Positions 1-6,546 are shown, counted from the first letter of the stretch. The stretch: 8,270 bases of DNA from Candidatus Berkelbacteria bacterium (GCA_020058355.1 JAGVEG010000035.1:1-8270), one strand, 5' to 3'. The notes: generated from the letters alone by a model not told the origin. Numbers and translations: made by a program.

Positions 1-1017
1 ATGCAGGTTAAACACCTGCTGAAATGAACCCTTACCAAATGTCTTTGTGCCCACAATCTTACCACGGCCATAATCACGAAGTGCTCCCGCCAAGATTTCT
101 GAAGCCGATGCTGAGTTTTCGTTCACCAAGATCACGATCGGCACCCCAGGTACCACCGCCTCAGTCTCGGCGATTTCTTGAATCTCAGGAACCAAGCGTT
201 GCTGCTCGCGCACTACCACGCGCTTACTGAGAATCTCATCACCCTCGGGCTTAGTCGGGAGAAAATACCCCGCAACCTCGGTTGCGCCGGAAATAACTCC
301 ACCGGGATTATTGCGAAGATCAAGCACAATACCCGTTGTAGTCAGGCGGTCAGCCAGTGCCTTGCGTACTGAGAGCGACGTGCTTGTGTCAAAGTTCTTA
401 ATACGTAGATAGGTAATACCATCAGTAAGATCAGCCACCTCTATGCTTGGCACCTGAATGCGCTCACGCACAATCGCAACCTCGCTCTGCTTTCCCTCAT
501 GCTGAATTGTCAGACGAACCGTTGTTCCCTCCGGACCGCGAATCTTCCGAGAAACCACCTCGCTACTCAGTGGCTGTACCAAATTCTCACCATCAATCGC
601 CACCAAGATATCGCCAGGCAGTATTCCCACACGAGAAGCTGGTGCTCCTTCAAGTGGAAATAACTTCATTACATTATCGGCGGTGGGTGAAAGCTCTACG
701 CCCACCCCGCTAAACGCCCCACTAATCATCTCTGTCAGTTTCTGCGACTCATCCTTCGGTAGATAGACGGTATACGGATTCTTGGCACTGGCTGCCAGGC
801 CGCTCAATGCACCCTCTAGCTGGGCGTCATCAGAAATCTCTACAAACGCCTTTTCCTTCATAGTGTCCCATGCCTGCCAGAAAACCTTCAGGTCAGGCCG
901 ACCATCAAGCGCCCTCTGATCCATAAAGCGCGTGAGGAATACCCCGTACGTTGTCCCCGATGCAAACAATACCACACAAAGCAGAACCCGCAGAGTCGGA
1001 CCAATCAACCTGCTCAT
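1..1017 (-). CDS. S41-family carboxyl-terminal processing protease (CtpA/CtpB type), C-terminus cut by window edge
   Basis: A membrane-anchored serine protease that cleaves envelope proteins near their C-termini; 339 codons are visible and the frame is still open at the edge. Residues 4-28 form a hydrophobic N-terminal anchor. A PDZ domain covers about 100-165 (GVGVEL, then ILPGDILVAIDG), followed by the S41 core with LDLRNNPGG at 232-240. The catalytic Ser-Lys dyad is complete: S304 in NSASASEIL and K329 in TFGKGS, 25 residues apart as in E. coli Prc. It lies 7 bases after the stop of the M23 gene and is the last visible operon member. An ftsE-ftsX-ctp order is also known in Bacillus subtilis (ctpB), so a role in envelope or division processing is likely. 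An in-frame ATG at 1042-1044 with a weak AGGT five bases upstream (1050-1053) would add nine residues and overlap the preceding gene; the true start is undecided. Confidence 0.95.
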   Translation of the reverse strand, partial: MSRLIGPTLRVLLCVVLFASGTTYGVFLTRFMDQRALDGRPDLKVFWQAWDTMKEKAFVEISDDAQLEGALSGLAASAKNPYTVYLPKDESQKLTEMISGAFSGVGVELSPTADNVMKLFPLEGAPASRVGILPGDILVAIDGENLVQPLSSEVVSRKIRGPEGTTVRLTIQHEGKQSEVAIVRERIQVPSIEVADLTDGITYLRIKNFDTSTSLSVRKALADRLTTTGIVLDLRNNPGGVISGATEVAGYFLPTKPEGDEILSKRVVVREQQRLVPEIQEIAETEAVVPGVPIVILVNENSASASEILAGALRDYGRGKIVGTKTFGKGSFQQVFNLH

Positions 1018-1024
1018 GTGTAGC

Positions 1025-2224
1025 TTATGAAGAGAGGTGGCCATAGAGTACCTGAATTACTTGTGTTTCTCCCTGGAAATCAACCTCACACTCAACCGCC
1101 CAGGCCAGACCATACGAACCGTAATTGGTCTTCATCAGGACATCACCATCACAGGGTGAATAGACACCCGACCCTTTTGGTCCTGAAAAGTCTACGCCAT
1201 CATGAAAATTGGTCGCGTACACATACGAGAATGACGTCCGGCCATACCCCTGCGTAATCTTGTAGCTATTCATTGCCTTACCGAGTACCCCTGCATCGAT
1301 ATATGGCATCGGGTTCACCGTTGAGCCATTCTTCGTAACGCGGTAATGCACATGGTCGCCGGTTGAAAAACCAGTCGAACCCTGTATACCAACCAGGTCA
1401 CCCCGCTTTACCGAAGCGCCGCGCTCCTGTGAGGGGATTGAACCCACCGAACGCTGCTGATTACGCTTGCTTACAATAGCGGCGAGCGCTGCATTTGCCT
1501 TTGCTTCCAGATCTGCCTGCTGCTTTCGCGCCGCCTCCACATCTTTATCAAGCTTCGCAATGGTCTTCTCAGCATTCCTTGCCAAGTCTTCCTGCACCTT
1601 ACTTAGGGTTTCAAGCGATTGCGCTTGTACCTCCCGCTGCTTCTGGAAATTGATTAAGCTATCTTGCTGCTTCTCCAAACCAGAACGCACCACCTCAACT
1701 GCCGACCGCTGCTGCCTGGTTACCAACATGATCTGATCAGCAGCCCGCCATAACTGATCAAGCTGTACCTGCGTACGCTCCTGCTGGCTAAAATCACTCC
1801 CGGAAAATACGCGAAGCTCTTCAGGATTGGTTTGTACCTGAATATATAATTCACGAAGCAAGGCATCACGCTGACGCTCCTTGAGGGAAAGATCTGAATC
1901 AAGCTTGGCAACTGTCTGGTTCTGCTCTTCAATCTTCTTGCGAGTTTCTGATTGCTTCGCAAGGTTTTGCTGCAGCGCTGCTTCGATATCAACAATCTGC
2001 TCTTCAGCTTCTTCTGAGCGGCGCTCAGCCTCCGCCTTCAGCTTTGCCTGACGCTGCTGTTCCTTGAGAGCGGCTTCTTCTTTTGCCTTTGCAGCCTTTT
2101 GTTGCGCCTGAATCTGTTGCAGGGTTGGCGTTGGCGTCGCTTTGGCTGCACTCGCAAACTGCGGCATCATCGCTAAACCAAGAATCACACCGCACCGAAC
2201 GAGTACCTGCAGCTGCTTACCCAT
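1025..2224 (-). CDS. Secreted coiled-coil M23 (LytM) metallopeptidase in the EnvC position, with circularly permuted catalytic domain
   Basis: Probable peptidoglycan endopeptidase working with FtsEX. Residues 1-27 are a signal peptide (hydrophobic core 7-22, cleavage likely after ASA at 24-26). Residues about 35-255 are a Gln/Lys/Glu/Ala-rich coiled coil, as in EnvC and CwlO-type partners of FtsX. The C-terminal 130 residues are an M23 domain in swapped order: the usual second half (VKRGDLVGIQGSTG, then GDHVHYRV, then VNPMPYI; 268-310) precedes the usual first half (ITQGYG, FHDGVDF, then LYGHLS; 322-398). Zinc-ligand candidates H341, D345 and H293 and catalytic histidines H291 and H396 are all present, so it is probably an active enzyme, unlike E. 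coli EnvC, whose LytM domain is degenerate. C358 and C378 could form a disulfide. The start ATG overlaps the ftsX stop by 8 bases and has no Shine-Dalgarno, suggesting translational coupling. The gene call is firm; how common the permutation is remains unknown to me. Confidence 0.93.
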   Translation of the reverse strand: MGKQLQVLVRCGVILGLAMMPQFASAAKATPTPTLQQIQAQQKAAKAKEEAALKEQQRQAKLKAEAERRSEEAEEQIVDIEAALQQNLAKQSETRKKIEEQNQTVAKLDSDLSLKERQRDALLRELYIQVQTNPEELRVFSGSDFSQQERTQVQLDQLWRAADQIMLVTRQQRSAVEVVRSGLEKQQDSLINFQKQREVQAQSLETLSKVQEDLARNAEKTIAKLDKDVEAARKQQADLEAKANAALAAIVSKRNQQRSVGSIPSQERGASVKRGDLVGIQGSTGFSTGDHVHYRVTKNGSTVNPMPYIDAGVLGKAMNSYKITQGYGRTSFSYVYATNFHDGVDFSGPKGSGVYSPCDGDVLMKTNYGSYGLAWAVECEVDFQGETQVIQVLYGHLSS

Positions 2225-3173
2225 GACGAAGATAGCGTTTAATGGCAGCGGCGCTCGTAGCTACTGAAAGTACCAGCCCCATACCAATTTGCAGCATCAC
2301 AATCTGCCCAAAACTTGCCAGTGCCCCACTACCATCCCGCAAATAACTCACTACACGCGTCATCTGGTAGCTAAACTGACTCTGCTGTGCACTATCAACA
2401 CTGCCATTTTGGTTCAAAAGACCTGGCAACTGATAGAGAATAATATAGGTGAAGAGCACGGTGAGGAGTGCGCCAATCAGACCAAGTATCACTCCCTCAA
2501 CCAGGAATGGTCCCCGGATGAAACTACGAGTAGCCCCTACGAGTCGCATAATGTCCACCTCTTCCCGACGGGCAAAAATCGCAAGGCGCACCGTATTAAA
2601 CAGGGTACTTACCGCATAGAGGCTAAAGAACGCAATCACCACCCACCCAGCAAAGCGCACCGTCCGACTCCAGCTGAGCAGTGAACCAATCGCATCCTGA
2701 TTTTTGGTATAGCTGGTATCAAAAATGAGCGGGTCAAACTTCTCAAGGACAAATCCGTTAAAGGTATCCACTGAATCAAGATCCGAAAATCGCACCGCCA
2801 GCTCGCGCGGGAAGGGATTATTATCTGGGGTAAACTCCTTCAGAATGTCACTTTTACTGCCGATATCCTTACGGAATTTTTCAAACGCTTCCTGCTTGGT
2901 GACATAGCCGACTGTCGCAACGCCTGGCTGCTGAGCAATCTGGGTGCGCATAATTTCAATCTCTGCCTCACTGGCTGAATCATTCAAGAAAATAACGTAG
3001 GAAAGACGCTCGCGTAGATCCTTTAGGCGTGATTGCAATGCGGCGTCGCTTACCGTAGTAGCGGTGAGGGCGCCAAGCGTTACCATCAGCGCGAAAACCG
3101 TAACAGTGGACACCCAAAGGTTGCGCTTAATTCCCTGCAGTCCGTAAATAATAATGCGATACAGTGAAATCAT
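2217..3173 (-). CDS. ftsX: Cell division protein FtsX (ABC-type permease-like subunit)
   Basis: Membrane subunit of FtsEX, which converts cytoplasmic ATP hydrolysis into activation of a periplasmic or extracellular peptidoglycan hydrolase. The 318 residues show the family layout: TM1 at about 19-42, an extracytoplasmic loop at about 43-168 that would contact the coiled-coil partner, then TM segments at about 171-194, 221-248 and 288-311. The diagnostic stretch RREEVDIMRLVGAT followed by FIRGPFLVEG lies at 202-227, in the cytoplasmic loop and TM3 junction. Its ATG shares the four bases ATGA (3170-3173) with the ftsE stop, the classic sign of coupled translation, and AGGA-type sequences lie upstream. 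Its end overlaps the M23 gene. Length and topology are ordinary for the family. Confidence 0.97.
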   Translation of the reverse strand: MISLYRIIIYGLQGIKRNLWVSTVTVFALMVTLGALTATTVSDAALQSRLKDLRERLSYVIFLNDSASEAEIEIMRTQIAQQPGVATVGYVTKQEAFEKFRKDIGSKSDILKEFTPDNNPFPRELAVRFSDLDSVDTFNGFVLEKFDPLIFDTSYTKNQDAIGSLLSWSRTVRFAGWVVIAFFSLYAVSTLFNTVRLAIFARREEVDIMRLVGATRSFIRGPFLVEGVILGLIGALLTVLFTYIILYQLPGLLNQNGSVDSAQQSQFSYQMTRVVSYLRDGSGALASFGQIVMLQIGMGLVLSVATSAAAIKRYLRHG

Positions 3174-4057
3174 ACGACGTAGGTTCCTTTCTCCTGGTCT
3201 GAAACAATCTCGCCGTCACGCAGGGTGACCACGCGGCGCTTCAGGGCGTTCACTACTTCACGGTCATGGGTAGCCAGGATCACCATGGTTCCTGTCTTGT
3301 TAATCGTGTGAAGCAGCTCGATAATTTCCCAGGTATTTACCGGATCAAGATTTCCCGTAGGCTCGTCTGCTACCAGAATCTTTGGGTCATGCACCAGCGC
3401 TCGCGCAATCGCAACACGCTGCTGCTCACCACCAGAAAGCTGGTGAGGAAAATTCTCTTTACGATGGGACATTCCTACCGTCTCAAGCATCACCCCAACC
3501 CGACGGCGCACATCGCGCGTTGGCACATCTGCCACTTCAAGAGCAAAAGCAACATTCTCCCAAACGGTCTTGTTGGGTAGTAGCTTAAAATCCTGAAACA
3601 CAATACCGATCTTGCGACGATAATAGGGCATCTCCCAATCACGCAGCCGTGTAATATCACGGCCAGCAACAATAATGGAGCCGGACTCTGGCTGGTGCTC
3701 AAGCGTCAGGGCGCGAATCAAGGTTGATTTACCGGCGCCACTAGGACCAACCAGTGAAAGGAACTCACCTCGATACAGAGTAAGATCAACTCCCTTCAGC
3801 ACTTCTTGGTTGCGGAACCGTACGTGGACATCCTTAAACTCAACGAGCGGTGCACGGAGACCTCCGGCCTCACTGGCATCTTCAGCAACCTCACGCTTAA
3901 AGGCGGCCAATTTGCCTGCGGTTGCTTTAATGGGAGCGGCGGCAGAAGTACTAATCTGCTTTGCCGCATCACTGGTACGTTTCACAAACCTCGCAACAGG
4001 CTGACGCAAGTCTGAGGTGGTTACCCGCGCTGGTTTTTCAGGTGAAGGGGTACTCAT
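3170..4057 (-). CDS. ftsE: Cell division ATP-binding protein FtsE with a ~70-residue N-terminal extension
   Basis: Cytoplasmic ATPase of the FtsEX complex. All ABC motifs are present: Walker [10 protein letters not shown] at 104-112, Q-loop Q155, signature LSGGEQQR at 207-214, Walker B ILVADEP at 227-233 and the switch histidine H264. FtsE-like features include [17 protein letters not shown] after the Q-loop. The ABC core begins near residue 71 (LVEFKDV); FtsE proteins are usually about 220-230 residues and start there, so residues 1-70, rich in Ala, Lys, Ser and Thr, are extra. No start codon exists at the core boundary, so the extension appears genuine. ATG at 4055-4057 was preferred over the GTG at 4073-4075 because AGGA at 4067-4070 lies nine bases before it. 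It follows miaA by 29 bases and shares ATGA with ftsX. Confidence 0.96.
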   Translation of the reverse strand: MSTPSPEKPARVTTSDLRQPVARFVKRTSDAAKQISTSAAAPIKATAGKLAAFKREVAEDASEAGGLRAPLVEFKDVHVRFRNQEVLKGVDLTLYRGEFLSLVGPSGAGKSTLIRALTLEHQPESGSIIVAGRDITRLRDWEMPYYRRKIGIVFQDFKLLPNKTVWENVAFALEVADVPTRDVRRRVGVMLETVGMSHRKENFPHQLSGGEQQRVAIARALVHDPKILVADEPTGNLDPVNTWEIIELLHTINKTGTMVILATHDREVVNALKRRVVTLRDGEIVSDQEKGTYVV

Positions 4058-4066
4058 ACGTGAGTA

Positions 4067-4070
4067 TCCT
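4067..4070 (-). promoter_or_regulatory. Shine-Dalgarno that fixes the ftsE start
   Basis: On the minus strand this reads AGGA, nine bases ahead of the ATG at 4055-4057. The competing upstream GTG (4073-4075) would place this AGGA inside the coding region, so the ATG gives the better start and a 295-residue FtsE. Confidence 0.55.
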
Positions 4071-4086
4071 ATCACGGATTTCGCCG

Positions 4087-4809
4087 CTACGCACCAAGAA
4101 ATTGCTTCACCAGCATCTCCGCCTCCTCATCAGAACCCACCCAATGGATGTTGTCATGACGCCGCCACCAGGTATACTGCCGCTTTACATAGGCCCGTAA
4201 CGAGGCATCCGTAAGCTCAATCATTTCTTCATAATTGATCTCGCCTCGCACAAACTGCGTCCCATATCGATACTCAAGCCCGCAACTATCCAGCCACTCA
4301 GGGGAGACACCGCTCGCCAACAACCCCCGGATCTCATCAAGAAGCCCACTCGCAAACCATCGCTCAGTGCGCTCGGTTAGACGATTACGCATCTCATCCT
4401 TCTCCCGCGCAATACCAATCTTCAGCACCTCATACCGAGGGGATTGCGACTTCGTCACAAAATCATACCCATTCATCACACTCTCCGCATAGAGCATGGA
4501 TCCCCCAACCAAAATCGGGAGCACGCCACGCGCCAAACAGTCGTCAATTTGCGCATAGGCCAGCGGCTGATACCACCCCACCGTTACCTTGGTTCCCGGC
4601 TCAACCAGATCAATCAGATGCTGAGGCACCGGCAGGTCTTTTTCTTTGGCCGTGCCAATGTCCATGTGCTTATAGACTTGCTTCGCATCTGAAGAAATTA
4701 ATTCACCCCCAAACTCACCTGCCAGCTTAGCGGCAAGCGCTGTTTTCCCACTCCCGGTAGGACCAATTACCGCCACGAGTAACTTCCTGCTAGAATCAAG
4801 CTGTTTCAT
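4087..4809 (-). CDS. miaA: tRNA dimethylallyltransferase MiaA, short form lacking the insert domain
   Basis: Transfers a dimethylallyl group from DMAPP to N6 of A37 in tRNAs reading UNN codons. Visible family features are the P-loop GPTGSGKT at 16-23, ISSDAKQVYKHMDIGTAK at 38-55 (D41 matches the family's catalytic aspartate region), HLIDLVEP at 64-71, a GG-x-x-LY motif at 102-107 where GGTGLY is usual, and the C-terminal YVKRQYTWWRR at 207-217. At 240 residues it is roughly 60-80 shorter than typical MiaA (E. coli about 316). The gap falls between the LY motif and the segment starting at about 128 (VLKIGIAREKDEMRNRL), where other MiaAs carry a helical insert that helps hold the tRNA. It is the first gene of the minus-strand operon; an AGG lies about 12 bases before the ATG. 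The stop TAG is at 4087-4089. Family assignment is firm; full activity is less certain. Confidence 0.92.
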   Translation of the reverse strand: MKQLDSSRKLLVAVIGPTGSGKTALAAKLAGEFGGELISSDAKQVYKHMDIGTAKEKDLPVPQHLIDLVEPGTKVTVGWYQPLAYAQIDDCLARGVLPILVGGSMLYAESVMNGYDFVTKSQSPRYEVLKIGIAREKDEMRNRLTERTERWFASGLLDEIRGLLASGVSPEWLDSCGLEYRYGTQFVRGEINYEEMIELTDASLRAYVKRQYTWWRRHDNIHWVGSDEEAEMLVKQFLGA

Positions 4810-4824
4810 ATACTCTTTCTACCT

Positions 4825-4830
4825 GATAAT
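4825..4830 (+). promoter_or_regulatory. Possible -10 element (GATAAT) for the plus-strand pair, leaderless-type
   Basis: GATAAT matches TATAAT at five of six positions and ends seven bases before the ATG of the 123-residue gene, so a transcript from it would have almost no leader. No Shine-Dalgarno precedes that ATG (the bases are pyrimidine-rich), which fits leaderless translation. No convincing -35 is seen. The whole divergent gap to miaA is only 28 bases and must also hold, or overlap, the miaA promoter. Confidence 0.3.
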
Positions 4831-4837
4831 TCCCTCC

Positions 4838-5209
4838 ATGAGTACTCCTCCTCAATCACCATTCGCCTTTCTTTTTAATGCCATTCCTCAGCTTGCTCAA
4901 ATGCTCGAGGGAAGTATCGGCAAACTTGAAACACTCATCAAGGAGTCTTCTGAGCGTGCCCAGCAAGAACTCACCGCCCAGATCACTTCAATCCGATCAC
5001 TGATTCACGCCACCATCGTCAGCGTTGCCCTCATCCCTGTTATCATCGTGAGCGTCAGCATCGCCCTCAGCTGTCTTGTTGCTGCCGTAGTTTGCGCACT
5101 CATCCCAGCCGCAACCGTTGCAGCTCTTCCACTTTTGGCCGGTGCCGGTACTGCACTCCTTGGTGCACTGATCGTGTTTTTCTCACTCCCACTGCGAAAG
5201 AAGTCATAG
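4838..5209 (+). CDS. Small two-helix membrane protein, unknown function (holin-like layout)
   Basis: I do not recognise a family. The 123 residues show a short N-terminal segment, a predicted amphipathic helix at about 18-52 (rich in Glu, Gln, Lys and Ser), then two long hydrophobic segments at about 56-88 and 92-117 made mostly of Ala, Val, Ile and Leu, and a basic end (LRKKS). An amphipathic helix followed by a two-helix hairpin resembles holin-superfamily-III and YqjE-type proteins in layout only. It runs divergently from miaA across 28 bases and is followed nine bases later by the 293-residue gene, so the two are probably co-transcribed. No Shine-Dalgarno is visible. The hydrophobic pattern and clean frame make a real gene likely; function is open. 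Confidence 0.75.
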   Translation: MSTPPQSPFAFLFNAIPQLAQMLEGSIGKLETLIKESSERAQQELTAQITSIRSLIHATIVSVALIPVIIVSVSIALSCLVAAVVCALIPAATVAALPLLAGAGTALLGALIVFFSLPLRKKS

Positions 5210-5218
5210 GTCACAAAT

Positions 5219-6100
5219 ATGGCGGAGTTACCCTTCAGGGAACGTGGCTTTGAACTAGTAGACCAAGCCGCCAACCAACGGCTTGTTCTTCATGGCACCA
5301 GCTCCTCCCAGAATACTGACCAGATAACCACGACCGGTCTTCTCGTTGAGACAGGAAGGGCAACTGTCTCTGCAAACATAAAGCACGCACTAAGCTGGGC
5401 AACTGATCAGCAAAGGCATGAGCAGTACAGTAAATCAGCCAATACTTCTGACGGCATTGGCGCCGTAGTTGTACTAGAGATTCCTGATTCGCTTGAAACC
5501 GGATTCGGCACCCTCACATCAATCCGTATCAACGAAGAAACCAAAACCATCTCACGAGACTCACTCAAATACATTGGCGGATTGAAACAGCTTGGCATCT
5601 ACCCCAAGAACAGGTGTCATGAAGTACAGGCTGAGCTCGATACAAATAAAATGAGCAATGCCGAGAATAAACAGGGTGAGATCATACAGTTACCGACCAC
5701 CTCGTGCTCACGAGTGCTACAGCCACAGCCTGAACTCCTCGATCAACTTGTCACATTTGAGAATCAGATCAAGCAGGGCATCCTACCAGATATTAATGGA
5801 CTCATCATATTGATTGAAGAGGCTTACGCTGACGTTCTTACCAAAGAAGAGACAAACACCCTTGTATATGGTACCTACGAATCAATGCTCGTCTCCCGTG
5901 TACGTAGCCTTTTTATCAAACGTCTTATTGCGGAAGGCTACACTGTTTTCAACAAGCAGGTGGACGTCACAGATCAGCTACGCACAACCAACGAGCGACT
6001 CAATGCTGATTGCAGGGCAATGCACACAATCGAAGGGCGCGATCTGCCGAGCCAGCTTGAGTGGACGGTGGAGTACTGCCATGGAGTACTAAATTCATAG
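5219..6100 (+). CDS. Uncharacterised protein with N-terminal HGT...GL...S motif, possibly ADP-ribosyltransferase-fold
   Basis: No firm family. Near the N-terminus, LVLHGTSS at 22-29 is followed by an I-x-x-x-GL turn (36-41) and then TVSANIKHALSWA at 49-61. An H-G-T/S strand, a helix ending in GL, and a later serine before an A-x-x-x-A helix recall the NAD-binding core of PARP/ART-like proteins, with H25 and S51 as candidate site residues; this is inference from spacing alone. VVVLEIP at 83-89 would be a core strand. The C-terminal half (about 170-293) looks helical (LLDQLVTFENQIKQ, then SRVRSLFIKRLIAEG) and unrelated to anything I know. There is no signal peptide or membrane segment, so it should be cytoplasmic. 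AGG at 5208-5210 lies eight bases before the ATG and overlaps the stop of the upstream membrane-protein gene. TAG at 6098-6100 ends it 53 bases before a hairpin terminator. Confidence 0.85.
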   Translation: MAELPFRERGFELVDQAANQRLVLHGTSSSQNTDQITTTGLLVETGRATVSANIKHALSWATDQQRHEQYSKSANTSDGIGAVVVLEIPDSLETGFGTLTSIRINEETKTISRDSLKYIGGLKQLGIYPKNRCHEVQAELDTNKMSNAENKQGEIIQLPTTSCSRVLQPQPELLDQLVTFENQIKQGILPDINGLIILIEEAYADVLTKEETNTLVYGTYESMLVSRVRSLFIKRLIAEGYTVFNKQVDVTDQLRTTNERLNADCRAMHTIEGRDLPSQLEWTVEYCHGVLNS

Positions 6101-6153
6101 GTTGTTTCCACAGCTTTCCACCTGTAACATCTTCTAGGTAAGTATAAAAGTTA

Positions 6154-6178
6154 CCGGATACTGACAGGCAGTATCCGG
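6154..6178. terminator. Bidirectional hairpin terminator between convergent genes
   Basis: CCGGATACTG (6154-6163) pairs perfectly with CAGTATCCGG (6169-6178) around the loop ACAGG. One bulged G at 6179 lets two more pairs form (TA at 6152-6153 with TA at 6180-6181). The T-rich tails are short: ATTTTC about 13 bases beyond on the plus strand and CTTTTATA a few bases beyond on the minus strand. It sits between the stops of the 293- and 80-residue genes, serving both. A weaker hairpin, GGTAA (6137-6141) with TTACC (6151-6155), would compete with the left arm. Confidence 0.65.
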
Positions 6179-6188
6179 GTAGAGATCT

Positions 6189-6431
6189 CTATTTTCGAGC
6201 AGACTTCCTATAATCATTGCGCATCCACATTCCGAAGAGCGAAAATACCGATAATGCTAGCCCGAGCATCAAGACTATTGTTAAGCATAGCAGTTCATCC
6301 GAACTCAAAACCAACTTTAGTGCGAACTTCGTGAATATGAATAGTGTACCAATTACAAAGCATACATAGGATGCAATCCAGCATACCCGTATAAACATAT
6401 CCATCTCATCAGGGACAGTAACTTTTTCCAT
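6189..6431 (-). CDS. Small two-helix membrane protein, unknown function
   Basis: An 80-residue protein I cannot assign. It begins with a short acidic segment (residues 1-12), has hydrophobic segments at about 13-37 and 45-68, and ends in a basic tail (RNDYRKSARK), a layout that places the C-terminus in the cytoplasm under the positive-inside rule. A strong AGGAG lies on the minus strand at 6435-6439, only three bases from the ATG, an unusually tight spacing; ATG codons at residues 10 and 12 have no better site. A plausible promoter lies at 6468-6495. The gene stands alone, flanked by a shared terminator downstream and by the tRNA terminator upstream. It is more AT-rich than the long operon next to it, which could mean recent acquisition. 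Confidence 0.65.
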   Translation of the reverse strand: MEKVTVPDEMDMFIRVCWIASYVCFVIGTLFIFTKFALKLVLSSDELLCLTIVLMLGLALSVFSLFGMWMRNDYRKSARK

Positions 6432-6467
6432 TTTCTCCTAAGCCACCTTTCTATGGGTGATGTCTGA

Positions 6468-6495
6468 AGTCTATCGATTTTTCGGGCTTAATCAA
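6468..6495 (-). promoter_or_regulatory. Candidate sigma-70-type promoter for the 80-residue membrane protein
   Basis: On the minus strand, TTGATT (6490-6495, four of six matches to TTGACA) and TAGACT (6468-6473, four of six to TATAAT) are separated by 16 bases. Transcription would start near 6461 and give about 30 bases of leader containing the AGGAG. No other gene could use it. Weak individual matches keep confidence low. Confidence 0.3.
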
Positions 6496-6517
6496 TAGAG
6501 GTAATACGTAGTTAAAC

Positions 6518-6544
6518 AAAAAACCACTCAAAGAGTGGCTTTTT
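6518..6544 (-). terminator. Intrinsic terminator of the recG - comEA-like - tRNA-Leu unit
   Basis: CCACTC (6524-6529) and GAGTGG (6533-6538) form a six-pair stem around AAA. On the minus strand it is followed at once by six T residues (from AAAAAA at 6518-6523) and begins about eight bases after the tRNA CCA end. The plus strand also has a T run (6540-6544), so it could stop transcription from either side. Confidence 0.85.
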
Positions 6545-6546
6545 GG

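Noticed and set aside
2289..2684. Open plus-strand frame of 131 codons opposite ftsX
   Set aside because: It is the reverse of well-conserved FtsX sequence; the translation is rich in His, Thr and Pro with no domain pattern.
3170..3172. Possible TGA-to-glycine recoding as in some candidate-phylum bacteria
   Set aside because: TGA here is the natural end of FtsE, overlapping the ftsX ATG, and no conserved gene in the window needs an internal TGA to be read through.
6105..6122. Two TTTCCAC repeats resembling DnaA boxes after the 293-residue gene
   Set aside because: They have one and two mismatches to TTWTNCACA, only two copies, and no origin genes or AT-rich unwinding region nearby.
6181..6190. 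Perfect palindrome AGAGATCTCT next to the convergent terminator
   Set aside because: Ten bases, no second copy in the window, and it overlaps the stop codon of the 80-residue gene; chance is sufficient.
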